A stretch of 40,917 bases of DNA from assembly GCA_036337945.1 (NCBI GenBank), contig JAYZDF010000133.1:1-40917 (forward strand). The letters run 5' to 3'. Position 1 is the stretch's first letter. The number at the start of each line of letters is the position of its first letter. The stretch comes from JAYZDF01 sp036337945 (GTDB lineage: Bacteria > Myxococcota > Kuafuiibacteriia > Kuafuiibacteriales > Kuafuiibacteriaceae). Shown here one piece after another: positions 1 through 7,860 of this stretch. The notes beneath the pieces were generated by a model. That model saw only the letters and a program-made list of their open reading frames with translations, was not told the DNA's origin and searched no databases. The position numbers were made by a program, and so were the translations under genes.

Positions 1-402
1 CATCCACATACAGAGTTCAGATGTGTTCGTGACGCCAAGTGGAATCGCCCCGGATTTACGAAGTCTTTGGACGACGACAGCATCCTCTTTTGCAATGACC
101 TGCTCACGACTTCGCAATCCTGCCGAATTTGGCATCCCCGAGAGCTGAAAACTTTCTTTTACCGTGCAAGGTACACCCAGATATGGAGGAAGTTGGTCAT
201 GATCAATCGTTTGAAGTTTGTGGTCGGCTTCTTTGGCTTCTTCACGTGCCAGATTAAATCGATCTCGAACCACTGCGTTTAAGCGCGGATTCACGACCTG
301 GATCTCTTGTATATACGCCTCTATCAGCTCGACGGCGCTGTACTTTCCGTCGCGAAGCTCTTGAGCAAGATGTTTCCCAGATGTATTGAAAATATGCTCC
401 AT
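1..402 (-). CDS. Amidase signature family protein (N-terminal part; runs off the left edge)
   Basis: This is an open frame on the minus strand of 134 codons without a stop, cut by the window edge. The N-terminus has the typical amidase pattern: a helix with a SAVELIEAY-like segment, then NPRLNAVV, then PYLGVPCTVKES. The Lys of the TVKES segment fits the catalytic Lys of the Ser-cisSer-Lys amidase signature triad; the two Ser residues would lie outside the window. The following GMPNSAGL and GAIPLGVTNTSEL segments also match the family. It hydrolyses an amide bond, but the substrate cannot be told from this part; fatty-acid amide hydrolase-like enzymes and GatA-like proteins share this start. 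The ATG at 402 has a good Shine-Dalgarno (AAGGAA at 408-413) five bases upstream. It is divergent from the TPR gene with under 20 bp between the starts. Confidence 0.85.
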   Translation of the reverse strand, partial: MEHIFNTSGKHLAQELRDGKYSAVELIEAYIQEIQVVNPRLNAVVRDRFNLAREEAKEADHKLQTIDHDQLPPYLGVPCTVKESFQLSGMPNSAGLRSREQVIAKEDAVVVQRLRKSGAIPLGVTNTSELCMWM

Positions 403-420
403 ATGGGTTCCTTATGTCAT

Positions 421-1734
421 ATGCTAGCACGCTTTGAAGCGAAACAACTTGGCGCTCTAGTTATTGTGCTTACCTTTTCTGTCGCTTGTACTGCGGAGCA
501 ATGCCTATTGTCCGATGATATATATAGCGTTCAATCGAGAAAAACTCTGCGGTCAGACTTTTTATCCTACTTAGGTACTCCTGATGAAATAGATGTGAAT
601 ATATTCACTTCTGCGCTCGAAGATTATTTGTCTGCTTCATATTCTTTTTGCAAAGCAAGCGAGGCGCGAAGCAAGGCTTGCGTTCGAAACAATCTAAACC
701 AAGTTGAAAATATCATCACAAACACGCAACGTCACAGCCCACGAGAAAGATTAGAAGAACTGTTGTCTCTCCCTTCACCCGCAAGTTGTTCTCGACCAAG
801 CGAGGGTGACTTATCACTCGAATTTACGTTTTGGAAACAGCTCAGCCGACAAAAAACAATAAGTGCTTCCAGCTCTCTAAAAAAACTGAAGAGTCATCGT
901 GAAGCTCTTTACTCCCTTTCAACGTCTTCGGCGGCTGCTACTAAAAAAACAGAAGATTCAGAGTCTCGAGCACGAGCAGCTTATAATCGAGGAACCCTTC
1001 ACTATCTTCTGGGAAACGATCTTGAAGCTCTTAACCTTCTCACTGAGTCTGCGACTTTATCTCCACAGCGCAGTGATACCAACTACATGTCTGGAGCGGC
1101 ATCTCTCGAAAGCGGAAATTACAAAAGAGCGTTGAGTTACGCGCAGGCGAAAAGTGGTACTTCTGAAAATAAGTCTGACCGCATAACGTCAACGCAGGTA
1201 AAACGAGTTCTGCTTGAAAGCGCGGCCTTACGTGGTTTAGGGCGTCACAAAGTGGCTGACGACTTGCTTGGGCAATTTATCGAAGACACGATAAAAACTC
1301 TTGGCGCGGAACATCCTATCGTTGCTCGTCTTTATTATGAGCAAGCGTGGATGCGTGCGAACCGACGAGGTTTTGGACCAGGACAAAGGCTTCTGCGTAA
1401 GTCTATAAAGATCTCGAAAAAGCACTATCCGGAGGTCCACCCGTTTGTTTTAGATACACAAATAGCGATGGCTTTCATGGAAGTAGAAAGCGGCCTTCCC
1501 GACGATGCTCTCAGAACGCTTAAAGTGGCTTCAAAAATCAATGAGCAATTAGGGAGCCCACAACTACCGAGCTTGGAGATCGAATTTATTCGAGCTTTGG
1601 CTTACGCAGATCTGGACAAGTTCCTTGATCGTGCCATCAACATTGCGGGTAAAACGCTCTATGAACTTCGGCGTTCCAAGCTTTCCGCACCGTATCTCGA
1701 AGCAAGAATCGAGCGCTGGCTAGAGGCGATTTAG
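421..1734 (+). CDS. TPR-repeat protein with N-terminal signal sequence
   Basis: The product is about 437 residues. A hydrophobic stretch (GALVIVLTFSVACTAEQ) near the N-terminus indicates export; the Cys after SVA could be a lipidation site, but it is a poor lipobox, so signal peptidase I cleavage is equally possible. The middle and C-terminus contain tetratricopeptide-like helix pairs, for example around YNRGTLHYLLGNDLEALNLL and a later pair with ALRTLKVASKINEQLG, of the type seen in kinesin-light-chain-like TPR proteins. It probably acts as a periplasmic or outer-membrane scaffold; no enzyme motif is visible. The reading frame is open from 307, but the upstream part is antisense to the amidase start, so I chose the ATG at 421. 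The stop lies one base before the PEGA lipoprotein start, which indicates an operon. Cys-rich N-terminal region (CLLSDD, SFCKASEARSKACV) is of unknown meaning. Confidence 0.7.
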   Translation: MLARFEAKQLGALVIVLTFSVACTAEQCLLSDDIYSVQSRKTLRSDFLSYLGTPDEIDVNIFTSALEDYLSASYSFCKASEARSKACVRNNLNQVENIITNTQRHSPRERLEELLSLPSPASCSRPSEGDLSLEFTFWKQLSRQKTISASSSLKKLKSHREALYSLSTSSAAATKKTEDSESRARAAYNRGTLHYLLGNDLEALNLLTESATLSPQRSDTNYMSGAASLESGNYKRALSYAQAKSGTSENKSDRITSTQVKRVLLESAALRGLGRHKVADDLLGQFIEDTIKTLGAEHPIVARLYYEQAWMRANRRGFGPGQRLLRKSIKISKKHYPEVHPFVLDTQIAMAFMEVESGLPDDALRTLKVASKINEQLGSPQLPSLEIEFIRALAYADLDKFLDRAINIAGKTLYELRRSKLSAPYLEARIERWLEAI

Positions 1735-1735
1735 A

Positions 1736-2227
1736 GTGAGGTTATTCGCCATATATTTATGTTTAGCGCCGCTAGTCATTGGGTGTGAACAGACAGTCCC
1801 GGATTACATCCACGCTGACCGAGAGTGGAACCCTCACGAATATTTCTGGGCGACTCCTGTGGGTTTGCCGACTTCCCGGTTGAATGAACACAGTTTGGCT
1901 ACGCAAAACATTCGCATTCGGCTTCCCGAAGCTCGTCGACGCCCAACCTTGCCTGAGCGTCGTGCCGTTCGTAGTCGCTCAACACCGAAGAAAAAAAGAG
2001 CGCCGGCGATGATTAAAGTCATCACGCTAGCCGGCGATAAGCCAACAGAAGCATATATTTGGATCAATGGCAGGAAGGCTGGACCGTCGCCGATGTTTAT
2101 ACACCTTCCTAGCGGAGCCCATCGAATTGATGTCCAAACACCTGACGGACAAAAACAAACCCGGGAATTAGAGATCCAACCGTCCAAGAACGAACATGTC
2201 GTCTTTCGATTTGATAAATCAAAATGA
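1736..2227 (+). CDS. PEGA-domain lipoprotein
   Basis: A 163-residue protein with a clear lipoprotein signal: a short positive N-terminus, hydrophobic core and lipobox LVIGC with the Cys at residue 17. After a basic, Arg-rich linker (about residues 58-92) comes a small beta-rich domain (about 92-160) with the PEGA-type pattern of an xxIWINGRKAGPSP segment followed by LPSGAHRIDVQ. PEGA domains are surface-exposed beta modules common in Myxococcota, often on kinases and lipoproteins; no catalytic role is known. The start is GTG at 1736, one base after the TPR gene stop, so the two are almost certainly co-transcribed and perhaps translationally coupled. truA follows after 20 bp. Confidence 0.8.
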   Translation: MRLFAIYLCLAPLVIGCEQTVPDYIHADREWNPHEYFWATPVGLPTSRLNEHSLATQNIRIRLPEARRRPTLPERRAVRSRSTPKKKRAPAMIKVITLAGDKPTEAYIWINGRKAGPSPMFIHLPSGAHRIDVQTPDGQKQTRELEIQPSKNEHVVFRFDKSK

Positions 2228-2247
2228 GCGCCAGGAAATAGACTACG

Positions 2248-3003
2248 ATGAGAACTACCTATCGAGTTGAGCTGGCGTACGATGGCTCAGCCTATGCTGG
2301 CTTTGCTCGACAAGTAGATCAACCTACGGTCGAAGGTCATCTTCTAGATGCGCTCCGTCCTTTGATGAATGAGATTCCATCAGTTGATGTCGGAGGGAGA
2401 ACAGATAAAGGAGTTCACGCAACGGGGCAGGTTGTTTCGTTCTGGTCCCGAACTCCCTACACAGAAGGTCAGATCACCGAAGCCTTGGATAAGATTCCTC
2501 AAGACATTGTCATTCGCGACGTGAAAATCGTTCCTCGCTCATTTCACGCACGCTATACGGCGGTGGGGCGACGGTATTCTTATTTCCATCCGTACTGTGA
2601 AGTCGACATCCATCTGCTCGGTCGGATGCTTCATGAGCTCATTGGCTATCGAGATTTCTCAGCATTTGCGAGGAACACCCCAAGTTCCAAAAGTACGTTG
2701 AGACGCCTTTGGTATACTCAAGCGCGCTTCGCAATGTTTGAAGGTAAACCGTCGATTCGCATCGATTTTGCTGGCGATGGATTTCTAAGAAAACAAGTGC
2801 GGGTTATGGTTGCGACGGCAATCAGAGAGGCCCAAGCGAAATCAGCATCGAATTGTCTCGTGAAGATGTGTCAGTCACGTGATCGACGACAGACAGCTCA
2901 ACCCGCGCCCCCCGAACATCTGTACCTCACCAAAATTATCTATCCGCCGGTTTTGGAGCGCGTGCGGGGCCTGAAAAAAGGTCGCGAAGTCTCACACGCT
3001 TAA
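2248..3003 (+). CDS. truA: tRNA pseudouridine(38-40) synthase TruA
   Basis: TruA converts uridine to pseudouridine at positions 38-40 of the tRNA anticodon arm. The 251-residue product starts with the family's VELAYDGSAYAGFARQ segment and carries the catalytic Asp in GRTDKGVHATGQV (Asp53). Further family landmarks are RYSYF, the GYRDFSAFARN loop, the GDGFLRKQVRVMV segment and the C-terminal APPEHLYLTKI. Length is slightly below the 270 residues of the E. coli enzyme. The ATG at 2248 follows an AGGAA Shine-Dalgarno at 2233-2237. It is the last gene of the TPR-PEGA-truA run and its last 68 bp overlap the convergent ykgJ-like gene. Confidence 0.95.
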   Translation: MRTTYRVELAYDGSAYAGFARQVDQPTVEGHLLDALRPLMNEIPSVDVGGRTDKGVHATGQVVSFWSRTPYTEGQITEALDKIPQDIVIRDVKIVPRSFHARYTAVGRRYSYFHPYCEVDIHLLGRMLHELIGYRDFSAFARNTPSSKSTLRRLWYTQARFAMFEGKPSIRIDFAGDGFLRKQVRVMVATAIREAQAKSASNCLVKMCQSRDRRQTAQPAPPEHLYLTKIIYPPVLERVRGLKKGREVSHA

Positions 3004-3454
3004 GGTCGCCCTGTAATTGGGCTAACTTGCCCTCGAATTCACCAAGAGTCCAACATAACTCTTCGCCAATATCCTCGATGGGGTCACCCTCGTCATTGAG
3101 TGGGCAAATGTCGCGATATTCGTACGAATCAACGATCCACCGTAACGGGAGCCCTTGAGTTCGGCAGACATATGGTCTCGATGAATAAATTCGGCATGCG
3201 CCTTCTTGGTCTAAGAACGCGCATTTCCCAGCGGGATGAGGTTGTCCATGTTCCAATAAAAAAGAGTGTTTGTTTTGGATTCTTGCGGCCTCTACTTCAA
3301 AAATAGAGAGATCGTCTTGGCAGCAGTCGTGACAGCCTTTACTACACTTTAGGCGTTCTCCATGAATCACCGCGAGCGCTCCTACTTTCTCATCGACGGC
3401 TTCGTGGATGACTTGTAAAGACTTTAGCTTCGCCACCTTGGAATTATATCTCAA
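2936..3454 (-). CDS. YkgJ-type CxxCC cysteine-cluster protein (putative Zn/Fe-binding)
   Basis: A 172-residue soluble protein with the YkgJ/CxCxxCC family layout: CSKGCHDCC at Cys37, 41, 44 and 45, then FEVEAARI, then CAFLDQEGACRIYSSRPYVCRTQG with Cys78, 87 and 97. The family is thought to bind zinc or an iron-sulfur cluster, but its role is not established. A further Cys lies in RDICPL (117). The most upstream start is TTG at 3454; a GTG six codons later is an alternative, and neither has a strong Shine-Dalgarno. The C-terminal 68 bp overlap truA tail to tail. It is divergent from the trypsin-like gene, with 48 bp between the two starts. Confidence 0.85.
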   Translation of the reverse strand: MRYNSKVAKLKSLQVIHEAVDEKVGALAVIHGERLKCSKGCHDCCQDDLSIFEVEAARIQNKHSFLLEHGQPHPAGKCAFLDQEGACRIYSSRPYVCRTQGLPLRWIVDSYEYRDICPLNDEGDPIEDIGEELCWTLGEFEGKLAQLQGDLKRVRLRDLFSGPARAPKPADR

Positions 3455-3502
3455 CGCAGACGTCCGATGGAATGAATTTTCGTGATGTAATATATCTTTG
3501 AA

Positions 3503-4711
3503 ATGACTCGAAGACTTGCTCTTATTCCATGGTCGTCCCTAATATTTTCGTGTAGCCAAGCGCCCGAAACTTTCCAACATTCACAATCGGCCATAATCGG
3601 ATGAACGGTCGCTAATGCGACCGAATTTCCAGCGACGGGAGCTATCATTGCAAGGAGTAGAGGTCAGAGTCCTAATTTTGGTACCCTCATTTGTACAGCC
3701 TCATTGATCGCGACGGACACCTTACTTACAGCTGCCCAATATACAATTAATCCATTCGAAGGTTTCATCGACTTCGATTATTTCTTCACACTTACCAATG
3801 ATGTAAGTGGCTTTGAGAATGACCCTACAAATCTACCTCCAAATACGGTGGGGATTTCGAAGTTTGTCCCTCACCCAGACTTCGATTTAAATTCGATGAC
3901 TTCACCTATGGGGCTTGCAAGTTTTTATGACATCGGACTGGCCTTTCTTGAAAACGAAATAACCTCTGTTAGCCCTCTGGTCATCATGCAGACCGATGAC
4001 TCTGCGAATCTAGTCGTGAATTCTGAAGTTCGAATCGCGGGATACGGACTTATTACCCCGAATGGTCAATCGGCCGGGGTGAAGCACGTCGCAGAAACTG
4101 TAATTAATGAGGTTGCTCCAGCAGAGATTCAAATAGGGAATGTGGCTCCAACTCCTCAAAAGTGTAGAGGTGATTCTGGTGGACCAACGATTCTCGATGT
4201 CAACGATGGGCTTTTTCCTTCTGAGAGACTCATTTCGGTTACGTCACGTGCCTATGACGAACGTGATTGTGAGGTTGGCGGCGTCGACACTCGAGTCGAC
4301 TTTTTTTGGGATTGGGTAAGTGACGAGATGACAAGAGCGTGTTCCGAAGGAGTGCGCTTGTCGTGTGCTAATGGAGGCGCGCCTGCTGAACCCACCCCTG
4401 ATGGAATGCCTCCGCCACAGGATGCAGGCGCGGCCGATTCTGGTCAGCAGGTCCCGATGGATACTGGGCAGGCTTTTGATACCGGCACGGTTAATCCTCC
4501 AGATGCTGGTTTTATGGGACTTGATGCACAAACCTCCACTCCGACCGTATCGAATCCTGGTGAGTCATCTGGTCCACGTAGGATAAATCGTGCAGATGAT
4601 GAAGCGTGCGGATGTCAGTCGACTCACTTGCACAGCACCAAGAGTGTTGCGGTCACGATGCTGTTTTTGGTTATTCTTTTTTGGCGTCGTCGTCTTTCTT
4701 CGCCGGTTTGA
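3503..4711 (+). pseudogene. Trypsin-like (S1A) protein with MYXO-CTERM-like tail, interrupted by in-frame TGA and lacking the catalytic His
   Basis: From the ATG at 3503 the frame encodes a lipoprotein-like signal (SSLIFSC, Cys17) and runs into the S1 activation motif as Ile-Ile-Gly-TGA (stop at 3602-3604) where IIGG is expected. The same frame then continues with TVANATEFPATGAI and the whole protease fold. Where trypsins have TAAHC, this has TAAQY (CAA at 3737-3739), so the catalytic His and its disulfide Cys are both gone, although the partner Cys is kept (LICTAS). The Asp (YDIGLAFL, residue 143) and Ser (CRGDSGGP, residue 225) remain. A Pro/Asp/Ala/Gly-rich stalk follows, then ACGC, a hydrophobic segment and a WRRRL end, like a MYXO-CTERM surface-sorting tail. 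The part after the TGA could be translated from the TTG at 3704, but it would lack a signal peptide. Either a decaying gene or a sequencing error at one base; the missing His argues that the ancestor was already inactive as a protease. Confidence 0.8.
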
Positions 4712-6770
4712 CAGCTGAATAGTCTAGCTTGTGCGGGGGAGGGGCTCCTCCTTCTCCCTGCAGATAGTGTTTCATCCAACGCATAAGTCGAAGACTATAG
4801 TCATATTGTCCTGCTGCTTTTCGATTTCCATGGCCTTCACCGGGATACAAAACGAGTCGGACCGGCGTCTTGCCTAGTGTTTTTAGATATCGGAATAGCT
4901 CCATCGACTGTGTAGGATGCACGCGAGTATCGTTCTTACCGTGCATGATCAAAATTGGAGTTCTGGCCTGCTCGACATAAGTAATCGGACTTCTTTCTCG
5001 GAAAAAATCCCAATCGTCCCAAGGCCATTTTCGAGAGTGAACGAGGAACATTTCATTAGGAATATCCGTGGTTCCAAATTTCGAAACTTGATCACTAATT
5101 CCCACAAACATCACACTCGCCGCAAAACGCTTTGTATGTTTTGTTGCCATCCATGCAGATGCAAATCCGCCATAGGAACCACCAGTAACGCCGACTTTAT
5201 TTTTGTCTACGAGGCCTTTCGAGGCCAGATAATCAATACCGTCAATAATGTCGTTGAACTCTTTACCTGCATAATCTGCCTGACCCATCTTCGAGAATTT
5301 AACTCCTCTTCCCGTGCTTCCACGATAATTAGGGTAAAATATTGCAAAACCTTCGGCCGCCCCAAATTGGCCTGCGAGTGAATAAGCCGTGAGCCAGCCA
5401 TCTCGGATATGAGACTCTGGCCCGCCGTGAACCGAGACGATGAGCGGCGCTGGTTTATTTGATTTATCGATTGGGTGTATGAGAATTCCTTCGAGCTCTA
5501 GTCCGTCTCGTGCGCGGTAACGAATTGTCTCTTGTTTTGCGAAACGAAGCTTCGCCATCCACGGATTTGAATGAGTAAGTCGCTCAAGGTTTGCATTTGC
5601 TTTCAATGGAAGATGAAAGGCTTCTGAGGGCTGCCTGGAGGTGTGCCCCGATAACGCGATCTTTTGTCCGTTTTCTGGCAATGAAATTGAACGAATAATC
5701 GTGTCTTGCGCATAAATGGTCTCGAGTATTTTCCCTTCTTTTGAGACAGTTTTCAGTCGTGATTTCGTTCCTTCGCTGATGAGGGTGAGGAGTTTCGAAT
5801 TATTGATCCATTGAACTCTATCAACATGAAATTCATCGTCAGCGAAATGGACCTTTGTTCCACCGGTTTCAAGGTCTGCAATCATAAGACGTCCGTCACG
5901 TGGGTCATTGATATCAAGCCCAACAATGACGGCTGCGGTCTTTCCGTCAGGACTGGCGACAAACTGGCCCATCTTTCCAGCTGTTTTGAGCTTCCGCTCA
6001 ACCTTGAGAGACGTCGCATCGACAATATGAAGTTTACGCTTCATATAATGGTCGTCGATTCGCGGGCTGGGTGCGGCAGCGACGATAAGGCGCTGATTGC
6101 CAGCGAACGTCACGCTTGAGGCGGACCAGTCCCCGAGATCAATCGAGCGTTTGTTAGCTTTGTTCTCTTTACCGTACTCTTCAATGTTCGTGACCCAGGC
6201 AATAGATGGCTTACTCATTTCTTCTACGACTTCCTGGTTGAAGCCTTTCTTCGCCATTTCACTTTGGGCTTTATCTTTTTTTTGTTTTGAAATGAATGCG
6301 ACTCTATTTTTTGAGGGATGCCACGAATAGCTAGAAATATTCTCCTCGTGAGAAACTATTTTTCGCGCCTCTCCACCATCGACGGGAATGAAGTATATGC
6401 CGGTTTTCTTGTCCTTACCTCTCTTGGCGAGAAAGCTTATTCCTGAACCGTCAGGCTTCCAGGCGACGCCTCTCACGCTTACCTGACCAGTAATAAACGG
6501 CTTGTTCACGCCATTTTGGTCAATGACATGTAGCTCTGAGTAACCTGGACCATTTGGGTCTACTAAGGGACGACGAGGTACATAAAGTATATATGCAGTA
6601 TGTTTGCCATCCGGGGAGCTGAGAACGCCGTACACACTTTTTACTTTGGGGACATGCTCGGTCGTAAATCGATCATCTAAAGAAGCATGACTTGTATGAC
6701 TGCAACCTGCAGACGAAATCACCAGTGATGCTGTGATTATTGAAAGAAGCTTCTGGGTAAACCTAAACAT
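4671..6770 (-). CDS. S9 family prolyl oligopeptidase-like peptidase, lipoprotein
   Basis: The product has an N-terminal WD/beta-propeller-like region with repeated xxSPDGK and xxWxPDGS motifs and a C-terminal alpha/beta-hydrolase domain. The triad is visible: Ser in VGVTGGSYGG (residue 532 from this start), Asp in GKNDTRVHP (614) and His in YPGEGHGNR (647); HGGPESH supplies the oxyanion region. Such enzymes (acylaminoacyl- or dipeptidyl-peptidase-like) cleave short peptides. The frame is open to 6848, but I chose the ATG at 6770 because it gives a lipoprotein signal (MFRFTQKLLSIITASLVISSAGC, written with positions 1-23; lipobox SAGC). It should thus sit in the periplasm or outer membrane, trimming peptides. 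The last 41 bp overlap the 3' end of the trypsin-like gene. The C-terminus is Lys/Asp-rich. Confidence 0.9.
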   Translation of the reverse strand: MFRFTQKLLSIITASLVISSAGCSHTSHASLDDRFTTEHVPKVKSVYGVLSSPDGKHTAYILYVPRRPLVDPNGPGYSELHVIDQNGVNKPFITGQVSVRGVAWKPDGSGISFLAKRGKDKKTGIYFIPVDGGEARKIVSHEENISSYSWHPSKNRVAFISKQKKDKAQSEMAKKGFNQEVVEEMSKPSIAWVTNIEEYGKENKANKRSIDLGDWSASSVTFAGNQRLIVAAAPSPRIDDHYMKRKLHIVDATSLKVERKLKTAGKMGQFVASPDGKTAAVIVGLDINDPRDGRLMIADLETGGTKVHFADDEFHVDRVQWINNSKLLTLISEGTKSRLKTVSKEGKILETIYAQDTIIRSISLPENGQKIALSGHTSRQPSEAFHLPLKANANLERLTHSNPWMAKLRFAKQETIRYRARDGLELEGILIHPIDKSNKPAPLIVSVHGGPESHIRDGWLTAYSLAGQFGAAEGFAIFYPNYRGSTGRGVKFSKMGQADYAGKEFNDIIDGIDYLASKGLVDKNKVGVTGGSYGGFASAWMATKHTKRFAASVMFVGISDQVSKFGTTDIPNEMFLVHSRKWPWDDWDFFRERSPITYVEQARTPILIMHGKNDTRVHPTQSMELFRYLKTLGKTPVRLVLYPGEGHGNRKAAGQYDYSLRLMRWMKHYLQGEGGAPPPHKLDYSAVKPAKKDDDAKKE

Positions 6771-6909
6771 GGAGCTGGATGTTCCACCGATTTTCTTCAA
6801 CGAGGAGCCGGTGTACTTCTTAGAGAGAGTCCGATTGAAATAAGGCATAGAACAGGTGTTGCATAATTAGTCTGATTTTCGCAAGTTCAGTTCTTCTCAA
6901 GGAAAGTAA

Positions 6910-7860
6910 CTAGATCACAAATCGTGTTTTTTCACCCTTTAAAAAAGTTTCGATCTTGCTTACAAGTTGATCTGCAAGAGCTTGCATCGCTTGAGTGCTA
7001 GCCCATGCGATATGCGGGGAAACAAATAGGTTTCCACCCTTGTATTCTAGCAGAGGGCTTCCTCTGGCCGGAGGTTCTTCAGGAAGGACGTCAATAATGG
7101 CTCCAGCGATGGTTTTAGTTTTCAACGCTTCTACCAATGCGTGGCTGTCCATTAGGCTTCCTCTCGCAGTATTTACCAAAATACTTTCTGGCTTCATCAT
7201 ATCGAACTGTTCTCGAGAAACCAGATGGTGATTATCTTCGGTAAGTGCGCAGTGCAATGAAACGACGTCGCTTTCACGCAATACGTCACAGAAAGCGGTT
7301 CTGCCTTCCCGTATACGGGACGCCCCCTTGCGTTCAGCAACAAGTACCTTCATACCAAACGACTTGGCGAGCAGGCCCATCTGTTGCCCGATTTCTCCAT
7401 AACCGATGATTCCGAGTGTATCGCCACGTAGGTCTCGAATGGCATGGTTGCGCAGGCAAAAACCTTTCGCCTTTTGCCATTGGCCATCTCTTACATCATT
7501 TCGATAGGAAATCAGGTTACGTCTCAGAGCGAGAATATATCCGATACAATGCTCAGCGACCGTGTATTTTGCATAGCCTTCTACATTACAAACGCGTTTG
7601 TTCAATTCTTTGCATGCTTTCAGGTCGAGGTTATTTACGCCTGTTGCAGCAACTGCGATGAGTCGTAGCTTTGGAAGACGTGAAAGAGTATCTCTGTCTA
7701 TGATTGTTTTATTGACCACCGCGACGTCGGCGCCTTGAAGACGTTCGACAATTTCGTCAGATTCAGTATAAGAATAATCGACCCACTCTTCGACGGAATC
7801 AGGTTTTGTAAAGTTCGCAATAATCGTAGAACGATCGAGAAAGACAACTTTATTGCTCAT
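6910..7860 (-). CDS. D-2-hydroxyacid dehydrogenase (glycerate dehydrogenase/hydroxypyruvate reductase-like)
   Basis: A 316-residue NAD-dependent dehydrogenase that reduces a 2-keto acid. The nucleotide-binding motif GYGEIG (153-158) is followed by the catalytic Arg in NTARGS (233), Glu in DVLPEEPP (262) and His in PHIAWAS (283). The IAWAS context after the catalytic His is typical of glycerate dehydrogenases (HprA type) rather than SerA or D-lactate dehydrogenase, so hydroxypyruvate/glyoxylate is the best guess for substrate. The ATG overlaps the stop of the upstream kinase gene by one base (TAATG), so translation is probably coupled. Its metabolic link to the kinase and pilus motors is not clear; it is the terminal gene of that operon. 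Confidence 0.88.
   Translation of the reverse strand: MSNKVVFLDRSTIIANFTKPDSVEEWVDYSYTESDEIVERLQGADVAVVNKTIIDRDTLSRLPKLRLIAVAATGVNNLDLKACKELNKRVCNVEGYAKYTVAEHCIGYILALRRNLISYRNDVRDGQWQKAKGFCLRNHAIRDLRGDTLGIIGYGEIGQQMGLLAKSFGMKVLVAERKGASRIREGRTAFCDVLRESDVVSLHCALTEDNHHLVSREQFDMMKPESILVNTARGSLMDSHALVEALKTKTIAGAIIDVLPEEPPARGSPLLEYKGGNLFVSPHIAWASTQAMQALADQLVSKIETFLKGEKTRFVI

Noticed and set aside
67..282. Plus-strand 71-residue reading frame
   Set aside because: It is antisense to a convincing amidase N-terminus on the minus strand; its peptide has no family features.
3451..3648. Minus-strand 65-residue reading frame upstream of the YkgJ-like gene
   Set aside because: It is antisense to the signal peptide and activation region of the trypsin-like gene, which reads well on the plus strand.
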